From Zea mays (Eukaryota > Streptophyta > Magnoliopsida > Poales > Poaceae): a stretch of DNA of 64,000 nt. The notes beneath the pieces are model-generated. The model was given only the letters and a program-made list of their open reading frames with translations. It had not been told where the DNA came from and ran no database searches. The DNA lies in the NCBI RefSeq assembly GCF_902167145.1, contig NC_050101.1:134198990-134262989 (forward strand), given 5' to 3'. The translations under genes and the position numbers were made by a program. Shown one piece after another: positions 13,231 through 24,800 of the stretch (within the stretch, counting starts at the first letter, position 1; every line of letters begins with the position of its first letter).

Positions 13231-14084
13231 TCAACCCCTGAGCGAGTACGATTGCGATGCCATCCAAGGTGGGAGCGGCGATGGCTAACTTCCCTAGGTG
13301 TGAGCGACGGCAGCAGCCTCCCCTAGGTACGAAGTGGTGGCGAATCCTAGATGTGAGGCGCCGGTTCCATAAGGCGGCGGTCCTATTTTTATGTTATTTT
13401 GTATATATATTTATGCCAATGTCAATAGGTATTTATGACCTATATTTCAGTTCATGGCTCCGCTTACATCTATTTGTCTGTTTATGATATTTGTATTCAC
13501 ATTTTATGCAAACGATTTATTGATTTTATGCATTATCTTGTTTATTTAATCCAGTGTGTATTGGGTTCCTACCATTTATGCTATATGTATAAGATATATT
13601 TACGACCCACACATTTACGCAATAAAATAGAAATTTAGAAAAGGTAACCACTCTAAGAAATGAGGTCATTTACCACGATTCCATAAATCTTGAGTATGTC
13701 GATCCATTTCCTTTTCAACTCACATTTTTGTCATGCTAAATTTATGCACATGCAGTAGGAAACAGATTTTTTACGCAGTCTACCGTAGGGCATAAATAAC
13801 TTCACTGTGTTGTATAATTAGTATCAGTATATATCATAAACTGGTTCTAATGAGCCTTGATGCATGGATGTTGGAGTATTTATGGAGGAATTAAAGCATT
13901 AAAATCATATTTTTTCCATACATGTTTTCGTTATGAAATAGATCGATGATTTACACTAAAATTCATACCCATTTACGATGTTTTGGTTCACGTTTTACGC
14001 TGAAATCCGCCAGAGCTCCCACGCACGATCAGCTCCATATCTTCTGTTCCAATATATACGGTAACTTCTAGCTTCGTGGGCGCG
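13231..14084. other. AT-rich arm with TTTAYG subterminal words
   Basis: No coding region. Variants TTTATGC, TTTACGC, TTTATGA and TTTACGA recur at short intervals from 13390 to 14010, and again across the insertion at 28680-28720. Clusters like this near element ends are typical transposase-binding subterminal repeats. Confidence 0.5.
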
Positions 14085-14700
14085 TGTCGGTGTTTTGGGT
14101 CCGACCGCACACCCGGGGTTGCCCCTCAAGGTGTTTTAGGAGTAGGGCGGTGTCGCCGACTTTAGCTAAATGGTTCGTGCCTGATGCACGAAGAATAATG
14201 GACAATGTTTACATGTTCGGGCCGCTTGGAAATGCGTAATACCCTACGTCCTGGTGAGTATGCTTTGCGTATGGGTTACAAGGTAGCTCTCTAAAGCGTA
14301 GAGAGTTGAGGTGGATGGTTGAATAGTAATGGGGTCGATCGTTCTGAAGGGGTGCCCCCCTAGGCCTTATATATTCGACCGTGAGGCAATACATGTGGAT
14401 ATGCACCTAAAAGATAGTGAACCGTTTTTTGTCTATCTTCCTATGATTCTGCCGACTTATCCTTGCCTGGTTACGTCGTACGGGGCTCCAGCGCGAGAAA
14501 GTCGGATCTTCTGTTGCGGTCGTTTGCTCAACGCTGTGGGGCCATCCGGGCTTGCACCAACCCGGCCTTATGTCGATCTGCTTCTCTGGTCGCTCCTCCC
14601 CAGGCCCATGAAGGAGTGACCTTACGATTTATTGGGCCCTTGGGCCTTTCGTGAGGTCTTTTATCCTTCCAGTGGACCCGGGGGATATCTGTCCCCCACA
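14085..14700 (-). repeat. Element A 3' LTR
   Basis: A 616-bp copy of the LTR at 27867-28481. The one length difference is an extra C in a C-run near 14345-14350. It abuts the hairpin modules on its right side. Confidence 0.93.
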
Positions 14701-14716
14701 AGCCCCCGATCTTCGG
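14701..14716 (-). promoter_or_regulatory. Candidate polypurine tract of element A
   Basis: On the minus strand the bases just before the 3' LTR read GAAGATCGGGGGCT, purine-rich and in the position where plus-strand DNA synthesis is primed. It overlaps the left arm of hairpin module 1, so the tract may be partly structured in RNA. Confidence 0.5.
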
Positions 14717-14746
14717 GCTGATTTTGAGATAATCAGCCCAAAGATC
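14708..14746. repeat. Hairpin module 1
   Basis: Arms GATCTTCGGGCTGATT (14708-14723) and AATCAGCCCAAAGATC (14731-14746) form a 16-bp stem with one mismatch and a 7-nt loop. It is preceded by AGCCCCC, as are modules 2 and 3. It lies next to the 3' LTR of element A. Confidence 0.85.
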
Positions 14747-14913
14747 CTAGGTCCAGCTTGCAGTCTTTGTTTATGACGAGAAGTGCTTTCCAAGCAGTTT
14801 GACAAAAACGATTTTTTACCGTCTCCTCCTGCTTTGATCACTCGTGGACTGGAGCCTTGTTTCATGCTTGTGCCTTAGAAGTCGGCATTTCATATTGTAG
14901 GACCCTGAACTTC

Positions 14914-14994
14914 ATTGGGTGCACCGAAGGTGCACCCAATGGGTGTAGCCCCCGAGCTTCGAGTGGATTTTGGAAAATAATCCACTCGAAGGTC
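14914..14994. repeat. Double hairpin module 2
   Basis: The first hairpin is ATTGGGTGCACC / GGTGCACCCAAT with a 3-nt loop (14914-14940). The second has arms GAGCTTCGAGTGGATT (14954-14969) and AATCCACTCGAAGGTC (14979-14994), a 16-bp stem with one mismatch. The unit is repeated about 156 bp downstream. Confidence 0.88.
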
Positions 14995-15069
14995 TTCATC
15001 AGAAATCTTGCCTTCATTTTTGTCTTATGCCTTGGAAACTGGCGTTGCTTTCTCTCGAAATGGTGATTT

Positions 15070-15150
15070 ATTGGGTGCACCGGAGGTGCACCCAATGGGT
15101 GTAGCCCCCGAGCTTCGAGTGGGTTTTTGAAGATAATCCACTCGAAGGTC
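15070..15150. repeat. Double hairpin module 3
   Basis: Near-copy of module 2: a 12-bp hairpin at 15070-15096 with loop GGA, then arms 15110-15125 and 15135-15150 (16 positions, two non-canonical). The left arm carries one G-for-A change that still allows a G-T pair. Confidence 0.88.
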
Positions 15151-15767
15151 TTCATTTCGTGTCTTTTTACTGAGAGTAACCCTTTCTTTTTCCGAATGCC
15201 TTAGAGGTCAGCATTATGTCACCAATATTATGCTTTAGAGGTCAGCATACATTTTGTCTTTTGCAGCCGAGTTCGCGATCCGCCCATATCTTGCTAGGTG
15301 GTGTAATTTACTTGCTCTGCGACTGATTGGACATTTGATGGACGTTCTCTGGCTAGTCTTCATGTCGCTTCTGTCGGTCAGATTTTGTACCTCACCGGCT
15401 ATATTTGGCTTTCCTCTGATCCTTACTGATATCTCATTTTTGTCTTGAGGTATTCATTGCATGCCCTGCACGGATGTGACAGTTTTGAAAAATATACTGA
15501 TAATTCCTGGGCGTCCCCCCCAATGGGTGTGGGCAAGGGACGACTTGGTACGCTGAGTGTTTTAACCGGCTGCTTCTGAGTAGTAATGTGATGTGACGGC
15601 GGGTGTAATCATATCATCCGCGTTGTTGACTGGAGTCCCAATGGGTGTTGCGTTGCGTGAAACGGCGTCAGCCGCCTGACGTGTCTTCAGACGGGTTGAA
15701 GTGTGTATTGAATGCTTCACGACTGTTCAGTGACCGTGGTTGGAGGTGAGCGGTTGCCTTCTTCTTC

Positions 15768-15776
15768 TATAAATAG
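15768..15776 (+). promoter_or_regulatory. TATA box before the antisense acidic ORF
   Basis: TATAAATAG lies about 80 bp upstream of the ATG at 15855, the right distance for a plant core promoter on the strand opposite to gag-pol. It is followed by a pyrimidine-rich leader (CTTTGCCTCTCTGG...). Confidence 0.65.
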
Positions 15777-15854
15777 TGCCTTTGCCTCTCTGGTTTTTTC
15801 ACATCTCTTGCTGTTCTCCGCTGCTTGCTTTCTTCCTCTCCTTGCATTTCCACC

Positions 15855-16313
15855 ATGGGCAAGAACAACAAACGCAAGCGCGAGCCGACTCCTCCATCAG
15901 AGGACTTTGGCGACTCGGAATACTCAGAGGAGGAGTTCTCCTCTGAGTCCGAGGGGTCTCCGGCTCCAGTCTCTCCCCCAGCGTCGTCCGATGACTCGGA
16001 CGACTCTTAGGGGATTGCCGCGGAGGTCCGGACTTACATCCGGGCCGTCGAGCGCTCCGGGCTCGAGGGCTCGGATGAGTCGGAGTACTCCTCGGACGAG
16101 GAGGACTCGTCCGAGGAGGACGGCGAAGGTGACGACGAAGGTGACGACGACGACGACGACGGAGGCGACAGCAGCGACGACGGTGACGGCGGCAGCAGGG
16201 GCAGCAACGACGACAGCGGGAGCGGCGACGGCGGCAGCAGGGGCGGCAACGACGGCAGCAGGGGCGGCGACGGCGGCAGCAGCAGGGGCAGCGGCGGCGG
16301 CGGCAGCAGCTAG
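15855..16313 (+). pseudogene. Second antisense ORF of element A, acidic low-complexity protein
   Basis: The frame starts MGKNNKRKREPTPPSEDFG at an ATG in good context (CCACCATGG). It runs 51 codons to a TAG at 16008-16010, then stays open in the same frame to 16311-16313. The second part has an Asp/Glu/Ser block, then Gly/Ser/Asp/Arg repeats. A short basic start followed by acidic runs could be a nuclear or chromatin-associated protein, but this is only composition. A TATA box lies about 90 bp upstream. It is either two short products or one protein interrupted by a CAG-to-TAG change. No family recognised. Confidence 0.5.
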
Positions 16314-16659
16314 GGCAGCAACAAGGCTAGTGGTTAAATGCCACTGGTTTTTAGATATTAGTATAGATTAGAAGTAGTATAGTGAAATAATGTAGTAGTA
16401 TTAGTAGTGTAGAGTAGTATAGTGTAGCGTAGTAGTAGTAGTAGGGGAGTATCAACTCATAATGAGTTGATTTATAAGTATTGTTACTTCCCTTAATGAA
16501 GAATGACTTTGTCTCCTCCTGCTGCCAATTACTTTGCTTCATAGTAAATTGATCTCTTGTTTTGTGAAGTTGATTCATTCGGAATAGTATCCAAATAACT
16601 CGGGCATCATATCACCGCCTCAGGGGTGATGGCCAAGCTATTATTGTCGACCTTTATGC

Positions 16660-17290
16660 ATTTGAAATAGAGTCCGAGTGATGACGAAGTCATGTCAGCG
16701 CCGGAATGACTGTTGACCACGTCGGCGATCTTAAAGGTGACAGCCGAGTGACTTATAACGACGCCAACGTTTTTTAGAGATAATGGCCGAGCGACTGAGG
16801 ACATCGTCGGCGCTTCAGAAATAGCCGCCGAGCGATTGAAGACACCGTCGGCGCTTTAGAGATAGCTGCCGAGCGACTGAAGACATGATCGACACTTTAG
16901 GGATGATTGTCGAGCGGCTGGAGACATCATCGGTGCTTTAGAGATAGCCGCCGAGCGACTGAGGACATCGTCAGCACTTTAGAGATAAATGCCGAGCGAC
17001 TGGAGACATCGTCGGCGCTTTAGAGATAGCCGCCGAGCGACTGAAGACATCGTCAGCGCTTTAGAGATAGCCGCCGAGCGACTGAGGACATCGTCGACAC
17101 TTTAGAGATAAATGCCGAGCGACTGGAGACATCGTCGGCGTTTTAGAGATAACAGCCGAGTTAGAACGAGCCATGTCGGCCACTTTGAGTATAATAGCCG
17201 AGTGACGATGTGGCACATCGTGGTTTTAGAAGTGGCCGCAGGGTGACGACGTGGCACGCCGGTGTTTTTTAGAAGTAACTGCCGGGTGCT
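16660..17290. repeat. 41-bp tandem array
   Basis: The word CCGAGCGACTGA recurs every 41 bp (16787, 16828, 16869, 16910, 16951 and onwards), with CGTCGGCGCTTTAGAGATA between. The centre (about 16780-17160) is regular; both edges are degenerate. It sits immediately upstream of the antisense gene start at 17445 and downstream of the acidic ORF, so it could be promoter-proximal sequence. Confidence 0.93.
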
Positions 17291-17444
17291 GACTGGGCGC
17301 TTTTGGAAACGGTATCTGACTCGGGAATATCTCATACGTACTGCGCTTTCAGCCGCCTCTGCTTTCCGTGCCCTAGTTCTTGCTTTCCTGCCTCTAGATC
17401 CCCTCTGCAATTCAGCTCCCGCTCTGTTCGCCAGTAGAGCTGAG

Positions 17445-20400
17445 ATGGCGCCCAAGCGAAAGGCCTCGAGTTCATCCGCTGCGGTGATTCCCCCCATCGA
17501 TCCCAACAGCCAGTTGCCTTTCGCAGGTAACCATATGTCTGTTGTCTCCGAGCCTGATCTTCTCCACCTCGTATCCATCGGGGTCCTTCCCCCGAGGGAG
17601 CTTTGTTCTTGGCGGATTTGTCATGGGGTCACTGTCCCGACAGAGGATACCCATGAATCCGTGATTTACGTTCCTTTTCTTCTCCGCAGTCTCGGTCTTC
17701 CCATTTCTCCCTTTTTCCGCGGCCTCCTTGATTTCTATCGTCTTAATTTGACCCATCTGAATCCCAATTCCATTCTGCAAATTTCCATTTATGTTCATCT
17801 GTGCGAAGCTTTTCTTGGCGTCCTGCCACATTTTGGACTGTGGAAGTATCTGTATCACTGTCGCCCTGGAATGGCCGGGGGGCAGCATCAACTGGTTGGG
17901 GTGCTAGTTTAGAGATGTGCCGTGGATGGAAGACTGAATATCTTGAGATCCCTCTCAAAGACAGTATCAAGGGATGGCGCTTGGAGTGGTTTATTGTTGA
18001 GAACCACGGGAATTCTCTCCCCCCACGGTCGGGGAGACAGCCGGACGTTCGTACTCCGAGTTGGACCGAGTCCCCCACAGATCAGGAGGTGGCTGAGGCT
18101 AGGGCTTTGCTAGCTGAAGTTGGACTGCTGAAGGAGAGGGGTCTGACTGCAGAAGCTGTGGTTGCTGATTTTGTTTTCAAGAACATTCAGCCGTTGAAGG
18201 ACAGGGCTTACCCGGCTTATCTGTACCGAGGCCTAGCTGACTCAACTCGGGTTACCAACAGAAGGATTCCCTTCGCAGACTTGGTGAACCGACTTGAGAT
18301 GATTCTTAGAGGCAAGGTATCAAACGTTGGTGCCCCAGTGGCATACTCGGCCTGGAACCTGCCTCCTTCCAAAGCCTTCACTCATTTTGCTTCGAATCCA
18401 CCTGTTGCTGATGGCAGTTTGGGCCTTAGAGTGCGACCCTCTGCTGAAGAAGTTAACGCCTTGGTTGCCTCGCTCGGGGAAGTTCCTGATGATGAACGGC
18501 AAGTCCACTTAGAGGTACCTTTGGATCCTAGTGACGCAGAAATAAGTGCTATGCTTGATTTGCTGGCTGAGGACTCTTCTGATGCTGCTCCTGTTGGGAC
18601 GCTGGTGGTGGCTCCTCCCCCAGAAACTGATACAACCTTGGATATTCAGAAGCCTGTCAGTGTTCGCCCAAGACGCCCTTCCCGAGCCAATCAACTTGAT
18701 CCTCCTGCTGACGAGCAGAAAAGGAAAAAGAGACGTCTCCGGCGAGTATCTAGTTTGGATCAGGATGTTGGTCCTTCGGTTCCTGCTGCTGAAGAAGTGC
18801 ATGTTCCTGAATTTATTGATGCTGACCCCAATGGGGGTGCTCCACCTGCTGCTGACCCCAATGGGTGTGTTGTCTGTGTTGCTGATGAAAACGACGTGGA
18901 GGAAGAAGACGAGGTCCCTTTGACTCGGAAGAACAGTCGGCAGTATGTCGCCAGTGGGGAAAGTAGTGGAGTTCCTTCTCCTGCTCTATCTGCCCTCATT
19001 GGTCTACAAGAGTTGTCCCTGGCAAACTTTGATCAGACTCTTGAAGATATGGTTCCAGAAGACCTGCTATCAGAGCCAGCGGATGATGGTGTGATGGAGG
19101 TTTGTGCTGATGTGCTCGACGCCGGGTTGGGATCATCCCGGGCAGCGTCCCTCGCCTCGTCGACCTTAGAGCGCGGTCTCGAGGGTCAGAAAACTGACTT
19201 GGATCATCTTGCTCCCATGGAAGTAATTGAGGGACCCTCAGCCTTAGAGGCGGCTACTGCAGAGAACTTGGTCCTCAAGGATGGTGTTGACACTTGCCCA
19301 GCCCCCGAGGATGTTGCCGGGGATGACTCGGCTCGGGTGGGAAACGCAAGCCACTGCCCAGCCCCCGAGGGTACTGCCGGAGATGATCCGGCTCAAGTGG
19401 GTAGCGCAAACTATAGCCCAGCCCCCGAGGGTGTCCGAGCGGGGTCTCCCTCTTGTACTTCCATGGATGTTCACGCAGGATCTTCTCTGCGCTCCGGTTG
19501 CATGGTGGTAGCCCAAGCTTTGGGCCAGGGAGTCGCTTTAGAGGCTAGCGTTCCCGCTGGCCAAGTTTTGGGCTCTGTTGATGGTACCGAGTTGGTCCCT
19601 GCTGGTTCATTGCAAGCTGCTTCGGGTGGTGACCTTACGCCAGGTCGTCAATTGATTTCTCACGATTTGGGAGTCCCTTCGTTCTTCTCCAATCTCCAGG
19701 TACTGTGGTATATTCTGGGCTGACTTTTACACCATACGAACTGCCGCCAACACGCTCATATGTTCTCCATATCAGGCATTGGTGGACGGAATGGCTAGTC
19801 AACTAAGGTTGCAAGGTGCTTCTGTTCCAGAAGGAGCTTCATCTCTGGCACGTTGGAATCCGGTGTCGCTCCAACATCGTGTCTCTGATTTGGAGGCGAT
19901 GAATGCTGGTTAATACTCTTTTGCTTCTCTTTGTCTACCTTATTGAACTGCTTTACATTTTGACTCTTTTTGCTTGATTGTCTCTTGCTAGATATGGCTC
20001 GGCAGATTTCCATTCTTGAAGAAAAACATTCTCAAGGTCGGGCTGAACTGGTCCAGCGGTGTTCTGATTTTGAGGAAAAGTATTCTCAAAGCCAGACTGA
20101 ACTGGCCCAGGTCTCTGCTGCTCTAAATGACGCTAAAACGCTGAACTCTGCTCTTCGTGTTCAGCTTGATTCTGAAAAGGTGACTTATGAAACTGTGCCT
20201 TGTATTACTGTGTTTTTATTGCTCGCTTGATGTTTGAAGGAGCTGATTCTTGTTTGCAGGAAGAAAAAAGTGCCCTTGTCACTTCTCGTGACAATCTTGA
20301 TAGACTATATCGTGATTCCAGCAACTCGTTGACCATCCTAGAGAGGAGTCATCGCTTCACCATGGAGGAGTTAGACAATCATCGCTGTAAGCTGCAGGAA

Positions 20401-20721
20401 TCCATGGATGACGTGATCCGTCTCCGGCAGTTGATATCGGCTAAGGATGCTGCTATCAAAGAACTCCGTGCTTCCAAGAAATCCATCGCCCAGGAGCTAG
20501 AGGCCGCTCAGTTGGCTGTTAAAGTTGCTGAAGAAACTTCTGTTACTCTGAGAGCTCAGCGCGATAGAGCCATGGATAAAGCCATTCGCGCGGGGCGAAT
20601 TTTGATGAGGAGACCCGGCGTGGTTGTCCCTGAAGACATAAGGGCTGACGTGAACGCTGCTCCTGATTCCTCAAGTCGCCCTTCTTCGTCGGTTGCTCCT
20701 GAGAAAGATATTGCGAAATAG
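17445..20721 (+). CDS. Spliced antisense gene of element A (plant gypsy-type transposon domain + coiled coil)
   Basis: Encoded opposite to gag-pol. Exons read as 17445-19699, 19776-19908, 19992-20179 and 20260-20721. The three introns (76, 83, 80 bp) all begin GT, end AG, and join in frame. Start MAPKRKASSSS. The N-terminal part (to about 18250) contains LPISPFF and HLCEAFLGV and resembles the uncharacterised 'putative gypsy type transposon' domain family of plants. A long acidic, low-complexity middle includes a basic KRKKRR patch near 18720 (possible nuclear signal) and three repeats around SPAPEG/CPAPEG (19297-19440). The C-terminal exons are heptad-rich and probably coiled coil. One frame break lies near 17894-17897 in a G-run; otherwise about 900 codons are open. 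Function unknown. A relative is in element C. It corresponds in position to gene 23 of Grande. Confidence 0.8.
17894..17897 (+). other. One-base frame break in the antisense gene
   Basis: The reading frame shifts at a GGGG run between the N-terminal domain and the rest. Upstream coding is in the frame of 17445, downstream in the frame used to 19699. Homology to the usual domain continues across the break, so a single-base loss or a base-calling error is likely. Confidence 0.7.
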
Positions 20722-20929
20722 AGAAACATTTTGCGTGCTTTGAGCGCGCGGTTAGCATGATCGAATATTTGTTAGAGGACACCGGTTCAGCATTCGAATG
20801 ATATTGTTACTCTCCTATTGTTTCGGAATTTGACAGTACGTAAATCTGCAGTAGTAAAGTGCTATGTGATGGTTTTGGAACTTGTTTATGGGATATAGAA
20901 GTCACCCCTGTATGAGTATTCGTAAGCAT

Positions 20930-21720
20930 GCGAAATCGTCTTAAGTCGTTGCTGACTTGAGTCTATCGCTTTTGTTAGTAGGGCATAGTGGTCACCCCGA
21001 GTTAAGTAAGCGCGAGCATGTTGCACCGCCTTAAGTCGTTGCCGACTTAAGCCGATTGCTCCGTTAGCAGGGCATAGTGGTCACCCCGAGTTTAGTAAGC
21101 GCGAGCATGTTGCACCGCCTTAAGTCGTTGCCGACTTAAGCCGATTGCTCCGTTAGCAGGGCATAGTGGTCACCCCGAGTTAAGTAAGCGCGAGCATGTT
21201 GCACCGCCTTAAGTCGTTGCCGACTTAAGCCGATTGCTCCGTTAGCAGGGCATAGTGGTCACCCCGAGTTTAGTAAGCGCGAGCATGTTGTACCGCCTTA
21301 AGTCGATTGCTCCGTTAGCAGGGCATAGTGGTCACCCCGAGTTTAGTAAGCGCGAGCATGTTGCACCGCCTTAAGTCGTTGCCGACTTAAGCCGATTGCT
21401 CCGTTAGCAGGGCATAGTGGTCACCCCGAGTTAAGTAAGCGCGAGCATGTTGCACCGCCTTAAGTCGTTGCCGACTTAAGCCGATTGCTCCGTTAGCAGG
21501 GCATAGTGGTCACCCCGAGTTTAGTAAGCGCGAGCATGTTGCACCGCCTTACGCCATTGCCGACTTAAGCCGATTGCTCCGTTAGCAGGGCATAGTGGTC
21601 ACCCCGAGTTAAGTAAGCGCGAGCATGTTGCACCGCCTTAAGTCGTTGCCGACTTAAGCCGATTGCTCCGTTAGGTAGGGCATAGTGGTCACCCCGAGTT
21701 AAGTAAGAATGCAAGTCAAT
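20930..21720. repeat. 89-bp tandem array with palindromic core
   Basis: GGGCATAGTGG recurs at 20981, 21070, 21159, 21248, 21321, 21410, 21499, 21588 and 21678. The spacing is 89 bp except for one 73-bp interval (a unit with an internal deletion) and a final 90. Most units contain CTTAAGTCG and CGACTTAAG separated by 4 nt, a perfect 9-bp inverted repeat. The array lies exactly between the 3' ends of gag-pol (minus) and the antisense gene (plus). Confidence 0.95.
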
Positions 21721-21816
21721 CGTGAACAAACTGAGTATCTTTGAAGCCTTTTTTATTGATGACATATTTCCCATTTTACAGAGTACATCGTCGTCCCGAT
21801 AGTTTTTGAAATACGG

Positions 21817-24800
21817 CTAGGGATAAAACTTCCTGAGGTGTTCTATATTCCAAGAGTTCCCAATTTCTGTGTCGTCCATTTTAGTGAGACGATATGATCC
21901 CGGGCGAGTGACTTCTGCTACTATGAATGGTCCTTCCCATAAGGGCGATAACTTGTGTCGTCTCTCCCCCGTTAAAATTCAGTGGAGGACGAGATCTCCT
22001 ACTGAAAAGGATCATTGTCGCACGGCCTTGTCGTGATAGCATCTCAGGGTCTGCTGGTACCGTGTCGATTGAATTACTGCGTTTAGCCGTTCTTCTTCGA
22101 GTACATCAACATCTTCCAACCTAGTTGCTTCGGCCTCTGCTATGCTTTCAAAGATCAACCTCGGCGCCCCAAACTTGAGATCAGCAGGTAGTACTGCCTC
22201 TGACCCGTAGGCCATGAAGAAAGGAGTGTTTCCATGCAGAGCTCGGCTAGGTTGGGTTCTTAGGCTCCAAACGACGTAGGGCAATTCCCTTATCCACTTT
22301 CCTGTGAACTTCTCATTTTTGTCGAAGACCTTTTTCCTGAGTGCCTCCAATATCATCCCGTTAGCTCGTTCAACCTGCCCATTGGCTCTCGGGTGTGCTA
22401 CCGAAGCATACTTGATCTGAATGCTTTTTTGCTCGCAGAAATCGAAGAACTCTGAACTTGTGAAGTTGGATCCCAAGTCGGTTATGATACTGTTCGGTAT
22501 TCCAAACCTGAATATTATGTCTTGTATGAATTCCACGGCTTTAGCTGAGGTTAAAGAAGCAATGGGTTTGAACTCTATCCATTTAGTGAATTTGTCGATT
22601 GCTACCAACACGTGAGTGTATCCTCCTTGAGCTTTCTTGAAAGGTCCGATCATATCTAGCCCCCAGCATGCAAAGGGCCAAGTCACCGGTATGGTCTGCA
22701 GTTGCTGTGCTGGTAGATGTTGTTGTTTTGACAAGTACTGGCAAGCTTCGCACCTCTGAACTAACTCGGCGGCATCACTTTTTGCTGTTGGCCAATAGAA
22801 TCCCGACCTGAAGACCTTCCCGACTAGTGTCCTGGACGCTGCGTGTATTCCACATTGTCCAGCATGAACCTCCTCCAGAAGTTGCTTCCCAGTAGACGAT
22901 AGAATGCATTTCATGAAGATGCCTGATGCGCCCCTTCTGTATAGTGTCTCCCCAATGAGTGTGTAGTGAGCCGACTGTCTGGCGATACGCTCGGCTGCAT
23001 TTTTATCGTCTGGCTCCTCTTCATTCTTTATATATCTGATGATCGGCCTTCTCCAGTCATCAGAGCTTGACTCTGGTTGATTCACGATATTACACTCTTC
23101 TGCCTGATCCATTGAGATGCTTGGTTGTGGTATTTCTTGTACAAAGACTCCGGGTGGGACCTGAGTTCGACTGGATCCTAGCTTGGACAATACATCGGCT
23201 GCCGTGTTTTGATCTCTTTCTACATGATGAAATTCCAGGCCTTCAAATTTATCTTCTAGTTTTCGGACGGCAGTGCAATATTTTCCCATTGAATCATTCG
23301 AACAGTCCCATTCTTTGTTTATCTGGCTTATGACTACCAAAGAATCTCTGTATACCATTAGTCTCTTGATGCCTAATGATATGGCGATGTTTAGTCTATG
23401 GATCAGAGCTTCATACTCGGCTGCATTGTTGGAGGCTGGAAATAACAACTGGAGGACATACTTGAGGTGCTCGCCTCCAGGTGCGATGAAGAGAATTCCC
23501 GCTCCTGCCCCCTGCAGCTTCAGCGAGCCATCAAAATACATCCGCCATACTTTTGCAGTTTCTGGGTTTTCTGGTACTTGTTGTTCAGTCCATTCTGATA
23601 CGAAGTCAACCAATGCTCGGGTTTTAATGGCAGTGCGAGGTCGAAATTCGATGTCATGAGATCCTAGTTCGCGGGCCCACTTGGCTATTCGACCAATGGC
23701 TTCCTTGTTGTGAAGGATGTCCCCTATCGGAAAACCAGTGACTACTATGACTTTGTGGTCGTCAAAGTAGTGACGTAGCTTGCGGGCAGTTAGAAGTACT
23801 GCGTATAATAGCTTCTGAACTTGAGGATACTTTTTCTTCGAGGGACCCAGAACTTCACTGATGAAATAAACATGATGCTGCACTGGGTAGGCATGTCCTT
23901 CTGCTCGCTCGACTACCAACGCAGTGCTTACCACGTGAGTCGTGCAAGAGATATACAGCAGCAGATCTTCAGCTGGTTGAGTTGATGTGGCTCGCCGCGG
24001 TGGTTTCAGTACTGGTGGGGTTGTCAAGAATTTCTTCAGCGCATCAAGGGCTTCCTGTGCTTCTGAAGTCCACTGAAACTTGTCCACCTTCTTGAGTAGC
24101 TTGTAAAATGGTAAACCTTTTTCTCCCAGCCTGGATATAAATCTGCTCAGGGCTGCCATACATCCGGTAAGTCGCTGAACCTTCTTTTGTGATCATGGAG
24201 CTTCCATTTTCATGATAGCTTCAATCTTATCCGGATTAGCTTCAATTCCTCGGTGGCTGACAATAAATCCGAGTAGCTTCCCTGCCGGTACCCCAAAGAC
24301 ACATTTTTCGGGATTAAGCTTCCATCGATATCGTCGTAGACTGTTGAAAACCAGCTGTAAGTCTTCGATGAAGTTTTCCGAGTTCTCTGTTTTGATTACT
24401 ACGTCATCTATGTAGGCTTCCACACGCTTGCCCCATTGATCGGCTAAGCATGTTTGAATGGCTCTCTGATAAGTCGCTCCAGCGTTTTTGAGGCCAAACG
24501 GCATGGAGGTATAGCAGAAAGCACCGAATGGAGTGATGAACGCTGTTTTTTTCCTCGTCTTCCTTTGCCAAACTGATCTGATGATATCCAGAATAGCAAT
24601 CCAGAAAAGACAGCACAGAACATCCAGCGGTGGAGTCTACCACCTGATCTATCCTAGGGAGCCCGAAGGGATCCTTTGGACAATGTTTGTTGAGATCTGT
24701 ATAGTCGACGCACATGCGCCAATCCACTTTATTCTTTTTGAGTACAAGAACAGGGTTGGCTAACCACTCGGGATGTAACACCTCTCTAATAAATCCGGCC

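Noticed and set aside
16600..17290. CRISPR-like regular repeats (41 bp), and likewise the 89-bp array
   Set aside because: Head-to-tail tandem repeats without unique spacers, inside a plant retrotransposon.
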